This document shows, one piece after another, positions 54,833 through 64,000 of a DNA stretch of 64,000 nt. How positions within the stretch are numbered: position 1 is the stretch's first letter; every line of letters starts with the position of its first letter. The position numbers and the translations under genes are program-made. A model generated the notes under the pieces. That model saw nothing but the letters and a program-made list of their open reading frames with translations, did no database searches and was not told the origin of the DNA. The stretch is from Anisus vortex (taxonomy: Eukaryota > Mollusca > Gastropoda > Planorbidae), in NCBI GenBank assembly GCA_949126835.1, contig OX421494.1, forward strand, positions 2,673,201-2,737,200, in the 5' to 3' direction.

Positions 54833-54995
54833 ATGGTAGTAAGTGTTAACAAAAGTAAGATATCAAATAATGTCACGTAACGTGTCTTTAAATAAACCAA
54901 TTTTGATTGGTTAGACACACACACACAAGAGATTAGATCTTTATGTTCTTCTTTTTTTCCCCAAGAAAATTGAAAGTTTTTTAGAATAAATCATA

Positions 54996-55275
54996 GACTA
55001 TAATACACATGGACCGCTTGCTTTAGTATTTCTGCTATATGATGACTTGAAACACTGATGTTCGGAATTCCCGATTCTAAATAACGTAATTGCTATACAG
55101 GAAATAAAGTTATTGATATACAAGTTCCGTTTTATTTAATCGCTATGATTTTCTCAATGAAAAATTAAAATCGAAAGTTGAACAGAGCGGAAACATTTAT
55201 AGATCAGTGTTGTGTGCGCACGGAAAAAGAATATAAGCTCTAAAAATAGAGCATGCGGTCCATCTTATTATAGTC
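54996..55275. repeat. MITE (GACTATAATA family), near-complete copy
   Basis: Left end GACTATAATACACATGG then ACCGCTTGC. Right end GCATGCGGTCCATCTT then ATTATAGTC. These form imperfect inverted repeats of roughly 25 bp. About 280 bp with no coding capacity. Confidence 0.75.
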
Positions 55276-55334
55276 AATGATAATAGGATTAATAGGCCTA
55301 CAAGTATTCATTTCAGTCGAAAAAAATGCGATTT

Positions 55335-55446
55335 AATAAAACGGAACTTGTCTAACAATTACTTCATTTAGAATCGGGAATTGCAAAAAAAAAAAGAAGA
55401 CAATAGCATAAAAAACTAAAGCAAGCGGTCCATGTATATTATAGTC
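55335..55446. repeat. MITE (GACTATAATA family), partial inverted copy
   Basis: Ends AAGCAAGCGGTCCATGTA then TATTATAGTC, with AGAATCGGGAATTGC inside. It is the inverse of the left half of the preceding copy, so the two form a large imperfect inverted pair. Confidence 0.6.
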
Positions 55447-55679
55447 TATGGAATAAATACAATTGCTTCAAATTTATTTTACACGGTTTGTTATATACAT
55501 TACATCATAAGCATCTATGATGCTATCTGACGAGTAGGGGGTGAGTTGATTAATAAGGACGAAAGGAGATCAAGGGTCAAGACATGGTCGGATTAAGACT
55601 CACAGGGGCCTTATGCTATTAAAGGATTTTGGTACCTCTTCCCCAATGTAAACGTACATGTAATTCAAACTAAGGACTA

Positions 55680-55925
55680 AACAATACTTAATCGTAAAAT
55701 ACAAGAATGTAAACCTATTCATAAAATAAAAGATTGTATACTTAATTATAAGATAAAAGATTATATACTGAATCATAAGATACAAGATTATAAACTTAAT
55801 TATAAAATACAAAATTATATTCGTAATCATAAGATACAAGATTATATACTGAATCATAAAATACAAGATTATATGCTTAATCATAAAATACAAGATTATA
55901 TTCTTAATCATAAGATGCAAGATTA
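55680..55925. repeat. AT-rich tandem repeat, about 29-32 bp
   Basis: Eight or so units of AATCATAAGATACAAGATTAT type with TATACTG/TATACTTA variants. Confidence 0.85.
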
Positions 55926-56149
55926 TTTATTGCAATGAAACTTCTTTTTAATTTTTCTTGTTTTCCTATATTTTCTTTTTTTTTAAATTCAATTAAATTT
56001 TATTTTACAGGCCATCTCCGTTTATTATTATTTATTTTTTAAGATCAGGCGGACTGAGACGTAGAAAACTAATTGGTTTTCAATTACATGTAAGTGTTTC
56101 CATTGATCATTTAGTGATTGTACCATTGACTACCTCAGAGTAAATATTC

Positions 56150-56690
56150 TATTGGAGGAATTCTCCAGCTCACTGTACAGTAGTCTGATTATAGGGGGAC
56201 AGCCCCTGTAGCACGCCCGGTGATCGTTGTATTTTCTAGAGGTTCCGAAACTCGGGATGAAATAATGAGCGCAACAGCCCGTTTTCACTCCCGCGCTCAT
56301 GCTTGGATGTCCAGACATTTAGTCTGTAATTTGTGCTACCGGACGACAGTGCTCTTATGCGAGCCCTCTTCTGTACAAAATGAGCCGTATTATCGGCGAA
56401 GTGTGGAAACCACCAGTACGTTTGCACCAAAAACACACCGGGGGGCTAACGAATGGTGGACAGCCTTTGTTGCGTGTTCGAGGTATGTTTGCACCACCGA
56501 GAGGCTCCGAGACTTGGTGTGGAGGACGCAACGAGCGCAACAGCCCATTCTCAACCCAATCCTGGATGTCCAGATCTATAGTCTTGAATTTGTGCTACCT
56601 GTCGACAGTGTAGGTATATGAGCGAGACATCATGTTAATGATCCGAGGGAAATTCCGCAGGTGGGTAGAGAAATGTAGTACATGCACTGC
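56150..56690. repeat. Two adjacent copies of the 4.5-kb repeat cassette
   Basis: Copies at about 56.15-56.35 and 56.44-56.69 kb share GAGCGCAACAGCCC, TGGATGTCCAGA, AATTTGTGCTACC and, in the second, CATGTTAATGATCCG, with the copy at 4535-4765. The segment between them (about 56350-56440) and the segment to 56850 are GC-richer than background but have no coding signature I trust. Confidence 0.55.
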
Positions 56691-56869
56691 GGAGTCCATA
56701 CCCTATGATGCGCGGTACGCCATATCAGTGTGCAGCGGGTTGGCCAGTCTCGAACAGGATCTTAGTGTGCATCCCTCCACGGCTGATCCAATCATTAACA
56801 TCGTTATACGCTCTGCATGTAAGAGCCGAAAGGCTCGCCCGGTGCTTATTTTTTTTTTTTACAATTAAT

Positions 56870-57950
56870 AGACTTAAGTATTATTTTTCTGTACACAATT
56901 TGACGAAGTTTGTAAGCCACGTAGTTAACGCATGGAAATAGACGACTCCTGGAGTGCGGTCATTGTCACAACATAACGGTTGACTTGGTAAGAGATGCAC
57001 AAGAAACTCGTCCAACGACTGGTTTCAGAAAGCTATCATGAGAAAGTGTACTAGTTTCACACAGACACATGGTCAAACACATAGCTAACACATATAGCAA
57101 CAATAAGTTGTAATAATTGATTTTTCGCGTCCATTTAGGCTACGCCTACCACCCCCAAAAAATTATGTAAATTGTGTATTTGCATTAATTAACAGAATAC
57201 CATATACTGTATTACTTTTAAGACATTTTATTTATCGTAACGGACTAGTAACAATTCAAGATTCAACAAATAATTAGTAAATAATAATTACCTTTTCTAT
57301 TGCAGTTTCCAAAAAATAAAAATAAAATCTTTATATTATGACCAGAAACCGAGACTTTGCTTATGGAATCCAAAACGAAGCAATGTTATAAAGACCGAAC
57401 AGCTCAAGTATAGAATTGAACTCGATATCCTTTCGTGGTATGTTTTTATCCACCTCAACCAGCTAAACCTCTACTTCCCTTTTGGAATCGTAACTGGCGC
57501 TGTTTGCCTCGCTCTCCGCTGCTGGGCTTATTATCCAAGGGAAGTAAATCACTTTGAAGAATGTGATTCCACAGTCACAAGTTTGGATAATAAAGTAGTC
57601 GCCCTTTGTTCCTAACGCACTTTATAGTTGTTTTTCTCTCCCCTTCTTAGCTGTTTTAAAAGTTCGACATTTACCTGTTTGTGCAAGGTGGCTGTACACT
57701 GGCCAGTGAGAATAACAAAATTGGTAGGAGTAGGAGCAGACGCACTCACATTGAATAGGGTCTAAATAAGAAGATAGACAGATACCCAGTCGGGGTATAA
57801 GGGGAGGGGGGGTATGTGTGCAGAATTGATAATGGAAACTTTAAAATGGTTTGTGTCAAAGTAACTTATCTGGATATTTTATGGTTTTAGGTTAAGGAGG
57901 TTCGAGTTAGAGAGACGTTGGGCGGAGTGGGGGGGGGGGGTGTAAGTGGA
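56870..57950. other. Intergenic, nothing recognised
   Basis: AT-rich to mixed sequence with G runs at 57801-57812 and 57931-57940. No gene supported. Confidence 0.4.
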
Positions 57951-58960
57951 GAGAAAGAAACGAATGGGCTAAACTGAGAGATGTAAATGTGTGAATGATA
58001 AAAGGGAGAAGGAGAGACAGAGAAATCAGTAGATAAACGGGGTCGAGGCAAGGTGCTAAAGAGAGGATAAGAGAAATAAAGGGAAAGAACGAAATATCAA
58101 GAGTGTATAGGCTAGAGTAGAGATGGAGAGACAGACATACGGAGATAGATAGAAGAGAGAGAGAGAGACAGAAAGAGAAAGTGAGATGAAGAAAAGAACA
58201 GGACAGAGGAAGAGATGCAGTGTGAGAGAGAATGAGAGAGAAAGGAATGAGCTAAAGATCGAGAGAAAGAGAAAGCAAGGTGGAGAAATGAAGACAGGGA
58301 GACATGGCGATAAAGAGAGAAAGGGAGAGAGCGAAAGGCCTACATTAAAAGCGAGAGAAATAAAGTGCAGGAGAGAGCGAGAGAGTGAGAGAGAAAGAGA
58401 AGTCAGTGAACGAACAAGGGAGAGAATAAGAGAACGAAAACATTTTCTCTTAGTAAATAAAACTATTGACAAGGATAATAGCCGAGGTGAACACAAAATA
58501 AAAGAAGAAACATGTTTTATTGGAGCAATGAAGATATACAGATGCATAATGAAAGAGAGATGGTAAGAATGCTTGAAGGTATGCGAAGAGAAAGAAGGTA
58601 CGCGGATAGGCTGATTGAGTGTGTCAAGTGGGGTGGGGGGAGGAGAGATAAATTAATAACTGAATAGATATAGCAATATGAATCCAATAAAGACACGAGA
58701 ATAGATAGAGAGAGCGTAAGACAAAAAGAATATGTGAAATTGAGTGTGTGTGTCAGAGAGGGAAAGAGAGAAAGAGATGGGGGGGGAGGAAGAAAGCGAG
58801 GGAGACAAAGCAGGAGAGAGAGAGAGGGGTGGAGAGAGAGTGAGAGAGAGAGAAGGGGCAAAAGATAGAGAGAAAAGAGTGGGGGAGTGCGAGAGATAGA
58901 GAGAGAGAATAAGAGAGAGAGAAAGATCGGGAGGGAGAGAAAGAGAGATAGTGAGAGCGA
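57951..58960. repeat. Second long purine-rich (GA) tract
   Basis: Plus strand strongly purine-biased with GAGAGAGA and GAAAGAGA clusters, less regular than the 49.6-kb tract. Frames on either strand (Glu/Arg-rich on plus, Ser/Leu-rich on minus) follow from composition. Confidence 0.8.
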
Positions 58961-59324
58961 GAGATAGGCAGAAAGAGATTAATGTATTAAATAATGGACA
59001 TGACGTGGCATTAAATCACTCACATACAGATATAACGGTGGAAAGTAGAAAAAATGAAACGGTGGGATTAAACGAGAAGAGAGCGAGGGTAGTGGGTGAG
59101 TGGGGTGGGCTGGCGGGGAGGGGTGGGGCTAGGTGAGTAGGGTGAAGACAGAGGCGGGAAAAAAAAAAGAAAAGTAATTTAAACGGAATAAAGTTAACAT
59201 ACGAAACAAACTTGGAAACATTTCATCACTGTCAAGATAAAGAAACATTAAATTAAATTGAAAAACTGAAAACAGATTTAGAAAACAGCAGCTAAAGAAC
59301 AAATAGATAGCTCATAATATTAGT

Positions 59325-59790
59325 TCTATTTATAGGACAATAAAGTTCTATTTATAGGTCAATTAGTTCTATTTATAGGACAATAAAGTTCTATTTATAG
59401 GTCAATTAGTTCTATTTATAGGACAATAAAGTTCTATTTATAGGTCAATTAGTTCTATTTATAGGACAATAAAGTTCTATTTATAGGTCAATTAGTTCTA
59501 TTTATAGGACAATAAAGTTCTATTTTTAGGTCAATTAGTTCTATTTATAGGACAATAAAGTTCTATTTTTAGGTCAATTAGTTCTATTTATAGGTCAATT
59601 AGTTCTATTTATAGGACAATAAAGTTCTATTTATAGGTCAATTAGTTCTATTTATAGGACAATGAAGTTCTATTTATAGGTCAATTAGTTCTATAGGACA
59701 ATAAAGTTCTATTTATAGGTCAATTAGTTCTATTTATAGGACAATAAAGTTCTATTTATAGGTCAATTAGTTCTATTTATAGGACAAGTA
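59325..59790. repeat. 43-bp minisatellite (GTTCTATTTATAGG family)
   Basis: Dimeric unit: TTCTATTTATAGGACAATAAAG alternates with TTCTATTTATAGGTCAATTAG, about ten dimers. One place has two consecutive GTCAATTAG halves (59580-59600), and one half is shortened near 59690. Confidence 0.9.
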
Positions 59791-59849
59791 ATTTGAAAAT
59801 AGACCACACCACATTTTTACTTATAAATATTATATTTGTATAACACAAA

Positions 59850-60090
59850 CACACATACGCACATCTGTTTATAAATGGGATTGACAATTTGACATTAAAC
59901 ACACACATCTGTTTATAAATGTGATTGACAATTGACATTAAACACACACATCTGTTTATAAATGTGATTGACAATTTGACATTAAACACACACATCTGTT
60001 TATAAATGTGATTGACAATGTGATTGACAATTTGACATTAAACACACTCATCTGTTTATAAATGTGATTGACAATTTGACATTAAACACA
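59850..60090. repeat. Second minisatellite, about 43 bp (CATCTGTTTATAAATG)
   Basis: Five units of ACACACATCTGTTTATAAATG followed by TGATTGACAATTTGACATTA. One unit carries an internal duplication of TGTGATTGACAA. It has nearly the same period as the neighbouring array but unrelated sequence. Confidence 0.9.
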
Positions 60091-60104
60091 AAAAAAAAGT
60101 CAAA

Positions 60105-60370
60105 GTATTCCGTCGGACCAGATTGATATATTGGGGCCGGTAAAGCAGCGTTAACCAGTGTTTCTGTGACCACAAAATACTAGGGGATTGTGTGGCCAGC
60201 ACAATGGTCGGAGGCCATTTTTACTTTTCATTTTTTTACTTAACCCCAACTAAAATCGGGTACCCATCAGAACAGGCTTGACTCTGGGACACCCTTCAGA
60301 CCCGGGAACAAACCCAAGCCTTCACCAGGATTCGAACCCAGGACACCAGACGAACGCGTCTTTAAACAAC
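60105..60370 (-). mobile_element. tRNA-derived SINE
   Basis: Reverse orientation, near full length. TCGGACCAGATTGATATATT, GTAAAGCAGCGTTAACCAGT, ACTAGGGGATTGTGTGGCC, TAACCCCAACTAAAATCGGG, CCCTTCAGACCCGGGAAC, then a head with CAGGATTCGAACCCAGGAC. Confidence 0.75.
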
Positions 60371-60692
60371 CACTGAAAACAAGTGCTTGAATTGTGTGAT
60401 TTTGTTGGCAACAAACTTGTGAAGATTTTGCCTACAAACATAAGCGAAACTAGTTAAAAGAATTTACAAATGCGCATCAAGCAATATGGTCATGAAACAA
60501 ACGACAGGAAAACAATATTCCTTCAGGTTAGGGTTGGAGAATGCGTTGTCATCGGAAACCAGCCCATGTGCCAAGTTTCAGCTGGAAAGGAGGATAAGAA
60601 ATGGGTCAATCAGCATTCAGAAGATTTAGCACTTTGCCATAAACAAACAACCACGCGTACACAGCAAACACACACACATACATACACACACA

Positions 60693-60897
60693 CGCAGTGC
60701 CGTTGCGAGGGCTTTTGGGGCCCGGGGGGGGGGGGGGCTTGGCCTCTTTAGGGCCCCTGCATTTTGACATTCGACATTATGACATGAGAAAAAAATAATT
60801 TCGGACACTCCTTTGAGGGCCCCCCTCAAGTAGGGGCCCGGGTGGACTTTCGAATTCGGACCCCCTACCCCTCCCCTAGCTACGCCACTGCACACAC
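60693..60897. repeat. MITE with CAGTG...CACTG termini
   Basis: Left end GCAGTGCCGTTGCGAGGGC and right end CCTAGCTACGCCACTGC form an imperfect terminal inverted repeat. The interior carries G and C runs and GGGGCCCGG blocks in inverse orientation. Frames over it are artefacts. Confidence 0.6.
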
Positions 60898-61889
60898 GTG
60901 CACAAAAAGCGAAGTTAGTATAATCTAAAATATTAAAAAATGTGTAAATACATAAAGACTTGTGCGCATCAAGGTCAAGGTCAACAGTACGCAGCAAAGG
61001 GAAATCACTCTCCCTTAAAGAGAAAGAAACTGAATCAACACTTCCAAACGACAAGACAGAAATGAAGTCATGAAGGCCATGGGGAAACATTTGTCTGGCA
61101 ATGTCTTGATGCCACTCTCGCAGAAATGCTGGCAGATGTGACCACATTGCAACGATGGATTGTGCAAACATAAGGATGTTTATTAAGACACAATGCTACT
61201 TTCTGGAGTCAATAAATGAGTCCAACCGTGCTGCTATTAATACAAGTATTTCTACTTATATAATAGAATTACTTCTGGCATAAGATGTAGTTGCCATGAA
61301 ATGGTGAAACATTGTACATTGTGACATAGAGAAACTTACTGTAATTAAATTGATAATCATAAAATAGAGAGAGGGGGAAGAATAACAAAGTGAATAAGAT
61401 AGGCCTAGTGTGTATTTAAAAGTAGGCGCTATTTTTTTTTACAATGACAACATTACATTTATAGTTATTTCACTACTAAACTTTTTAAAAAAATTCACTT
61501 TCTAAATACATGGTTTAGTCAAAACTCAGACCACTGACCACTTCATGGTCAAAACGAAAACTGCCTCTTCCCCCCCCCCCCTCCTTTCAGTTATCATATG
61601 AACAATAACGCGTGTAACTTTTTGAATCTGTTATTTGTAATCGTTTCACCGTTGTTAATAATCTTTAAAGCGTCCACTGATTTTTTTAACTTGTATGTGG
61701 CTTTCACATCGTGTGGCGTGACAAACTTTACTATGGGCGAGGTACCAAAAAAAAACAACAACAGGCCAGCTGTTAACATTTGGATTACTCTATATAAAAC
61801 ACGTACAATCAGTGCTCGAATTGCGGAAAGGAAAAGTGGATTGGGGTGGCATGGCAGAAATGGGAGGGAGGGGAACTTTACTTAAGCAC
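60898..61889. other. Intergenic, nothing recognised
   Basis: Includes a C run at 61570-61580 and A/T runs. No gene supported. Confidence 0.35.
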
Positions 61890-62062
61890 CCGGTCTCCGC
61901 AGGTGATGTCTACGTCAGAGTGAGCTACGCTTCCGGTCTGTCAGTACCTGCGGGACCCGAGCTTAGAGAGTGGATGCCTACAGGTGATTTCACCATTTAC
62001 CTGCAGACGCCGAGTGTCTGGTGCCACGAATGATTGGCTGGCGTACCTGCGCAGGTAAATAA
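61890..62062. promoter_or_regulatory. GC-richer island with six CAGGT/ACCTG motifs
   Basis: CAGGT at 61900 and 61981, ACCTG at 61946, 61999 and 62045, CAGGT at 62052. Several form short inverted repeats (CCGCAGGT/ACCTGCGG; TTTACCTGC/GCAGGTAAA). These cores match E-box/zinc-finger (Snail/ZEB-type) sites, and CAGGTG or CAGGTA contexts occur. A plus frame through it (DVYVRVSYASGLSVPAGPEL) could instead be a terminal exon. Either reading is tentative. Confidence 0.3.
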
Positions 62063-62148
62063 TTACCCTCTTGAATTAGTATTTAAACATAATAACAGAA
62101 ACCTCAACACCAACAATAAAAACTCTGCTGAAACAAGAAACTAAGTAT

Positions 62149-62229
62149 TTAACCCTTACAGTCCCGGGCGCGTATAAAGCGGAACTGAAGGCAGCATAGA
62201 TAGAAGTAGGTCGGTACGGGAAGGGTTAA
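62149..62229. repeat. 81-bp piggyBac-type MITE, copy 2
   Basis: TTAACCCTTACAGTCCCGGG at one end, GGTACGGGAAGGGTTAA at the other. Same length as, and almost identical when inverted to, 35599-35679. Confidence 0.75.
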
Positions 62230-62309
62230 CAAACTTAACGTGGCCAAATTGAGTCAGATGTTTTTGAACGCTTTCTACTTGATTGGGTTTACATCAGAAC
62301 AGCTGAATA

Positions 62310-62420
62310 GGTGTTAAAGTCTAGACCCGCGGGCTACATCTGGGCTGGCGTACGGTTGAACCCTGCCCTCGATTGAATTCATATAATTGTGTTTTTTTTT
62401 TAACGTTTGATTCTCCAAAA
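62310..62420. repeat. Partial hAT-type MITE
   Basis: GGTGTTAAAGTCTAGACCCG and GGGCTACATCTGGGCTGG, then CCTCGATTGAATTCA, parallel the left end and body of 19160-19366. The right end is not recognisable. Confidence 0.4.
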
Positions 62421-62594
62421 TACTTGTTTATCCAGTTAGGCCATCAAACTTAGCTGTTATTTGATTTTCATACCTTTTGGCCATTGAGTTTAACAAAGCT
62501 AATTCACTGATTCATCAAATAACAAATTTATTGAATATAACATTTATTACACATTTATGTTAATATACAGTTTGGCTTTAAAGTAGTGTGTTTT

Positions 62595-62710
62595 CGGGGT
62601 GTGCGTAGTGCTGGCCACACAATCAAATAGTAAGCCGTGGCTACAAGAACTGGTGAACGCTGCTTCACTGACCATATATGAATCAATTTGGTCCTACGGG
62701 ATACTTTACT
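62595..62710 (+). mobile_element. SINE 3' part
   Basis: GTGCGTAGTGCTGGCCACAC, AAGCCGTGGCTACAAGAACT, GAACGCTGCTTCACTGACC and ATCAATTTGGTCCTACGGG. The head and first half of the body are missing. Confidence 0.7.
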
Positions 62711-63078
62711 TTTTTTTTAAATGTCAGGCCATAAGATTTAGATCTAGTTAAAGTATTGCATGACCGTAGTCATGAGTAGACCTAGTAAGTAACTGTAAAC
62801 ATATGTTTTTATTTCTCTCTCTCTCTTTCTCCCTCTCTCATAGAGAATGTATGTTGTTGTTTTATATTTCTTCCAGCTAACCCCGAGTGTTCCGCTAGAG
62901 CTAATTGTAAATCTATCCCATGTTTACAACAACATTCAAGCCAAGTCGTGTTAAAGTCTAATGAGGAAATGGTGAGTGCGAGTGACGTCAGAAGTAGCCA
63001 AGCATGGAAGTGTTGGTGAAAATTTGCAGAAATATAAGTACGAAGTAAGGGATGATAACATAACAGTAGCTATTCTGT

Positions 63079-63105
63079 GTGTGTGTGTTTGTGTGTGTGT
63101 GTGTT

Positions 63106-63136
<31 letters not shown>

Positions 63137-63245
63137 GCGTGTGCGTGTATGTGTGTGTGTTTGTGTGTGTTTGTGTGTGTTTGTGTGTGTGTGTGTTTGT
63201 GTGTGTGTGCGTGTGTATGTATGTGTGTGTGTTTGTGGGCGTGGA
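63079..63245. repeat. (TG)n microsatellite with TTTG interruptions
   Basis: Nearly pure GTGTGT with GTTTGT and GTGCGT interruptions. All open frames here are artefacts. Confidence 0.95.
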
Positions 63246-63384
63246 GTATGAAACGGGATGGGGGTGGTCAATTGATTAAGAATCCATCTTCAAACAAGTA
63301 GGTAAAAAGTTTCTTTGAATACTAAATGCTATTAGATCTTGTAGTCTGCGTTTTCATTTTAAAACTGCTGTCTGATAGGTGAAT

Positions 63385-63660
63385 AGAAATGGTAAATAGG
63401 TGATAGATAGATAGATAGCTAGATAAATAGATGGATAGATAGATAGGTGAATGGTTGTATAGATGTATGGATGGAAAGACATATATTAATATAGAAATTA
63501 TATACAGTTAACAAGATGATAGATAGATGGATGGATAGGCAAATTAAAAGGCACAGAGATCAATAAATATGCAGACATAAACAAATATACAGAGACGATT
63601 AGACATATATAGACCGACAAATAGAAAGACAAAATATATATATATAGATATACAGCTATA
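63385..63660. repeat. Degenerate GATA/GATG tract
   Basis: AGATAGATAGATAG, GATGGATAGATAG and related tetranucleotide runs, ending in TATATATAGATATA. Confidence 0.75.
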
Positions 63661-63769
63661 TATATAGGACGCTGTATATTTTTTTAAATTGCCAAATAGA
63701 TATAGGCCTACATACATTTTGATGAATAGATAGACTGATAGCTAGCTTCCTAGATAGCTATGTATATAG

Positions 63770-63895
63770 ATAATAATAATAATAATATTTGTATAGCGCT
63801 GCCAACAAACATAATGTAAGCTCAGAGCGCGTTTAACATACAACTAAGAATACGGATATTACCCTAGCCCAGGTGACAGAGCTAAATTGATGATT
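63770..63895. repeat. Short dispersed repeat (TATAGCGCTGCCAAC family)
   Basis: TTGTATAGCGCTGCCAAC, ACATAATGTAAGCTC, GAGCGCGTTTAACATACAAC and GGATATTACCCTAGCC match 50611-50730 closely. Confidence 0.65.
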
Positions 63896-64000
63896 AAAAA
63901 AAGACAAAACAAATACATGTAGCATTAACCGACCCAACCCATAAATAAGACAGTAAGTTTCTAAAGCATGTTAAATGTTATCTAAGGTAAATATTGAAAT

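Noticed and set aside
61812..62033. Short plus-strand gene (DVYVRVSYASGLSV ...)
   Set aside because: No homology recognised. The candidate splice sites are part of a motif cluster that recurs for other reasons. Kept only as an alternative reading.
62951..63301. Cys/Val- and Thr/His-rich frames
   Set aside because: Pure (TG)n microsatellite translated in different frames.

Overview
This window is eukaryotic and intron-containing. It is AT-rich, crowded with SINEs, MITEs, LINE fragments, mini- and microsatellites and two LTR retrotransposons, and has few genes. The repeat repertoire and the large diverged TPR paralogues suggest a metazoan, most likely a gastropod mollusc; that assignment is inference. 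No bacterial-type operons, CRISPR arrays or rRNA genes are visible.

The gene content is dominated by a tandem array of four paralogues on the minus strand between 0.2 and 42.7 kb. In transcription order these are TPR-1 (42.7 to 38.1 kb), TPR-2 (33.8 to 28.6 kb), TPR-3 (17.8 to 6.1 kb) and TPR-4 (2.6 kb, running off the left edge). Each starts with one very large exon of tetratricopeptide-like repeats, similar in style to IFIT/TTC22 proteins, whose ATG lies at a splice acceptor. In the three complete loci this is followed by a 98-nt exon A and a last exon B (343, 379 and 343 coding nt including stop). Splice phases match in TPR-1 and TPR-3, giving predicted proteins of about 839 and 937 residues. 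The end of the TPR exon plus exons A and B read like one compact alpha/beta domain, which I suggest is TIR/SEFIR-like. TPR-2 carries three in-frame stops and looks like a young pseudogene. TPR-4 is mosaic: its N-terminal half resembles TPR-1 and its C-terminal half resembles TPR-3.

Two LTR retrotransposons lie in the array, both on the minus strand. Element 1 (8.4 to 15.1 kb) sits inside TPR-3 intron 1, has two apparently identical 1034-bp LTRs and a 4-bp target duplication, and lacks most of RT, RNase H and the integrase catalytic Glu region. Element 2 (20.3 to 27.4 kb) has 599-bp LTRs and an intact RT/RNase H frame but three frame breaks in gag/integrase. In both, integrase precedes RT in Gmr1-like order rather than the usual Ty3/gypsy order.

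To the right of the array, 43 to 64 kb holds LINE and SINE debris, one intact single-exon protein kinase gene (47.5 to 48.4 kb, minus), long polypurine tracts, tetranucleotide arrays, several minisatellites and MITEs, a tRNA-derived sequence and a cluster of CAGGT/ACCTG motifs. The kinase is the only other convincing gene.

The notable system is a small, rapidly evolving family of TPR plus putative TIR-like proteins, consistent with an innate-immunity type locus. Its evolution shows exon duplication, mosaic exchange, pseudogenisation, a minisatellite grown from a start-codon/splice-acceptor junction, and retrotransposon invasion.
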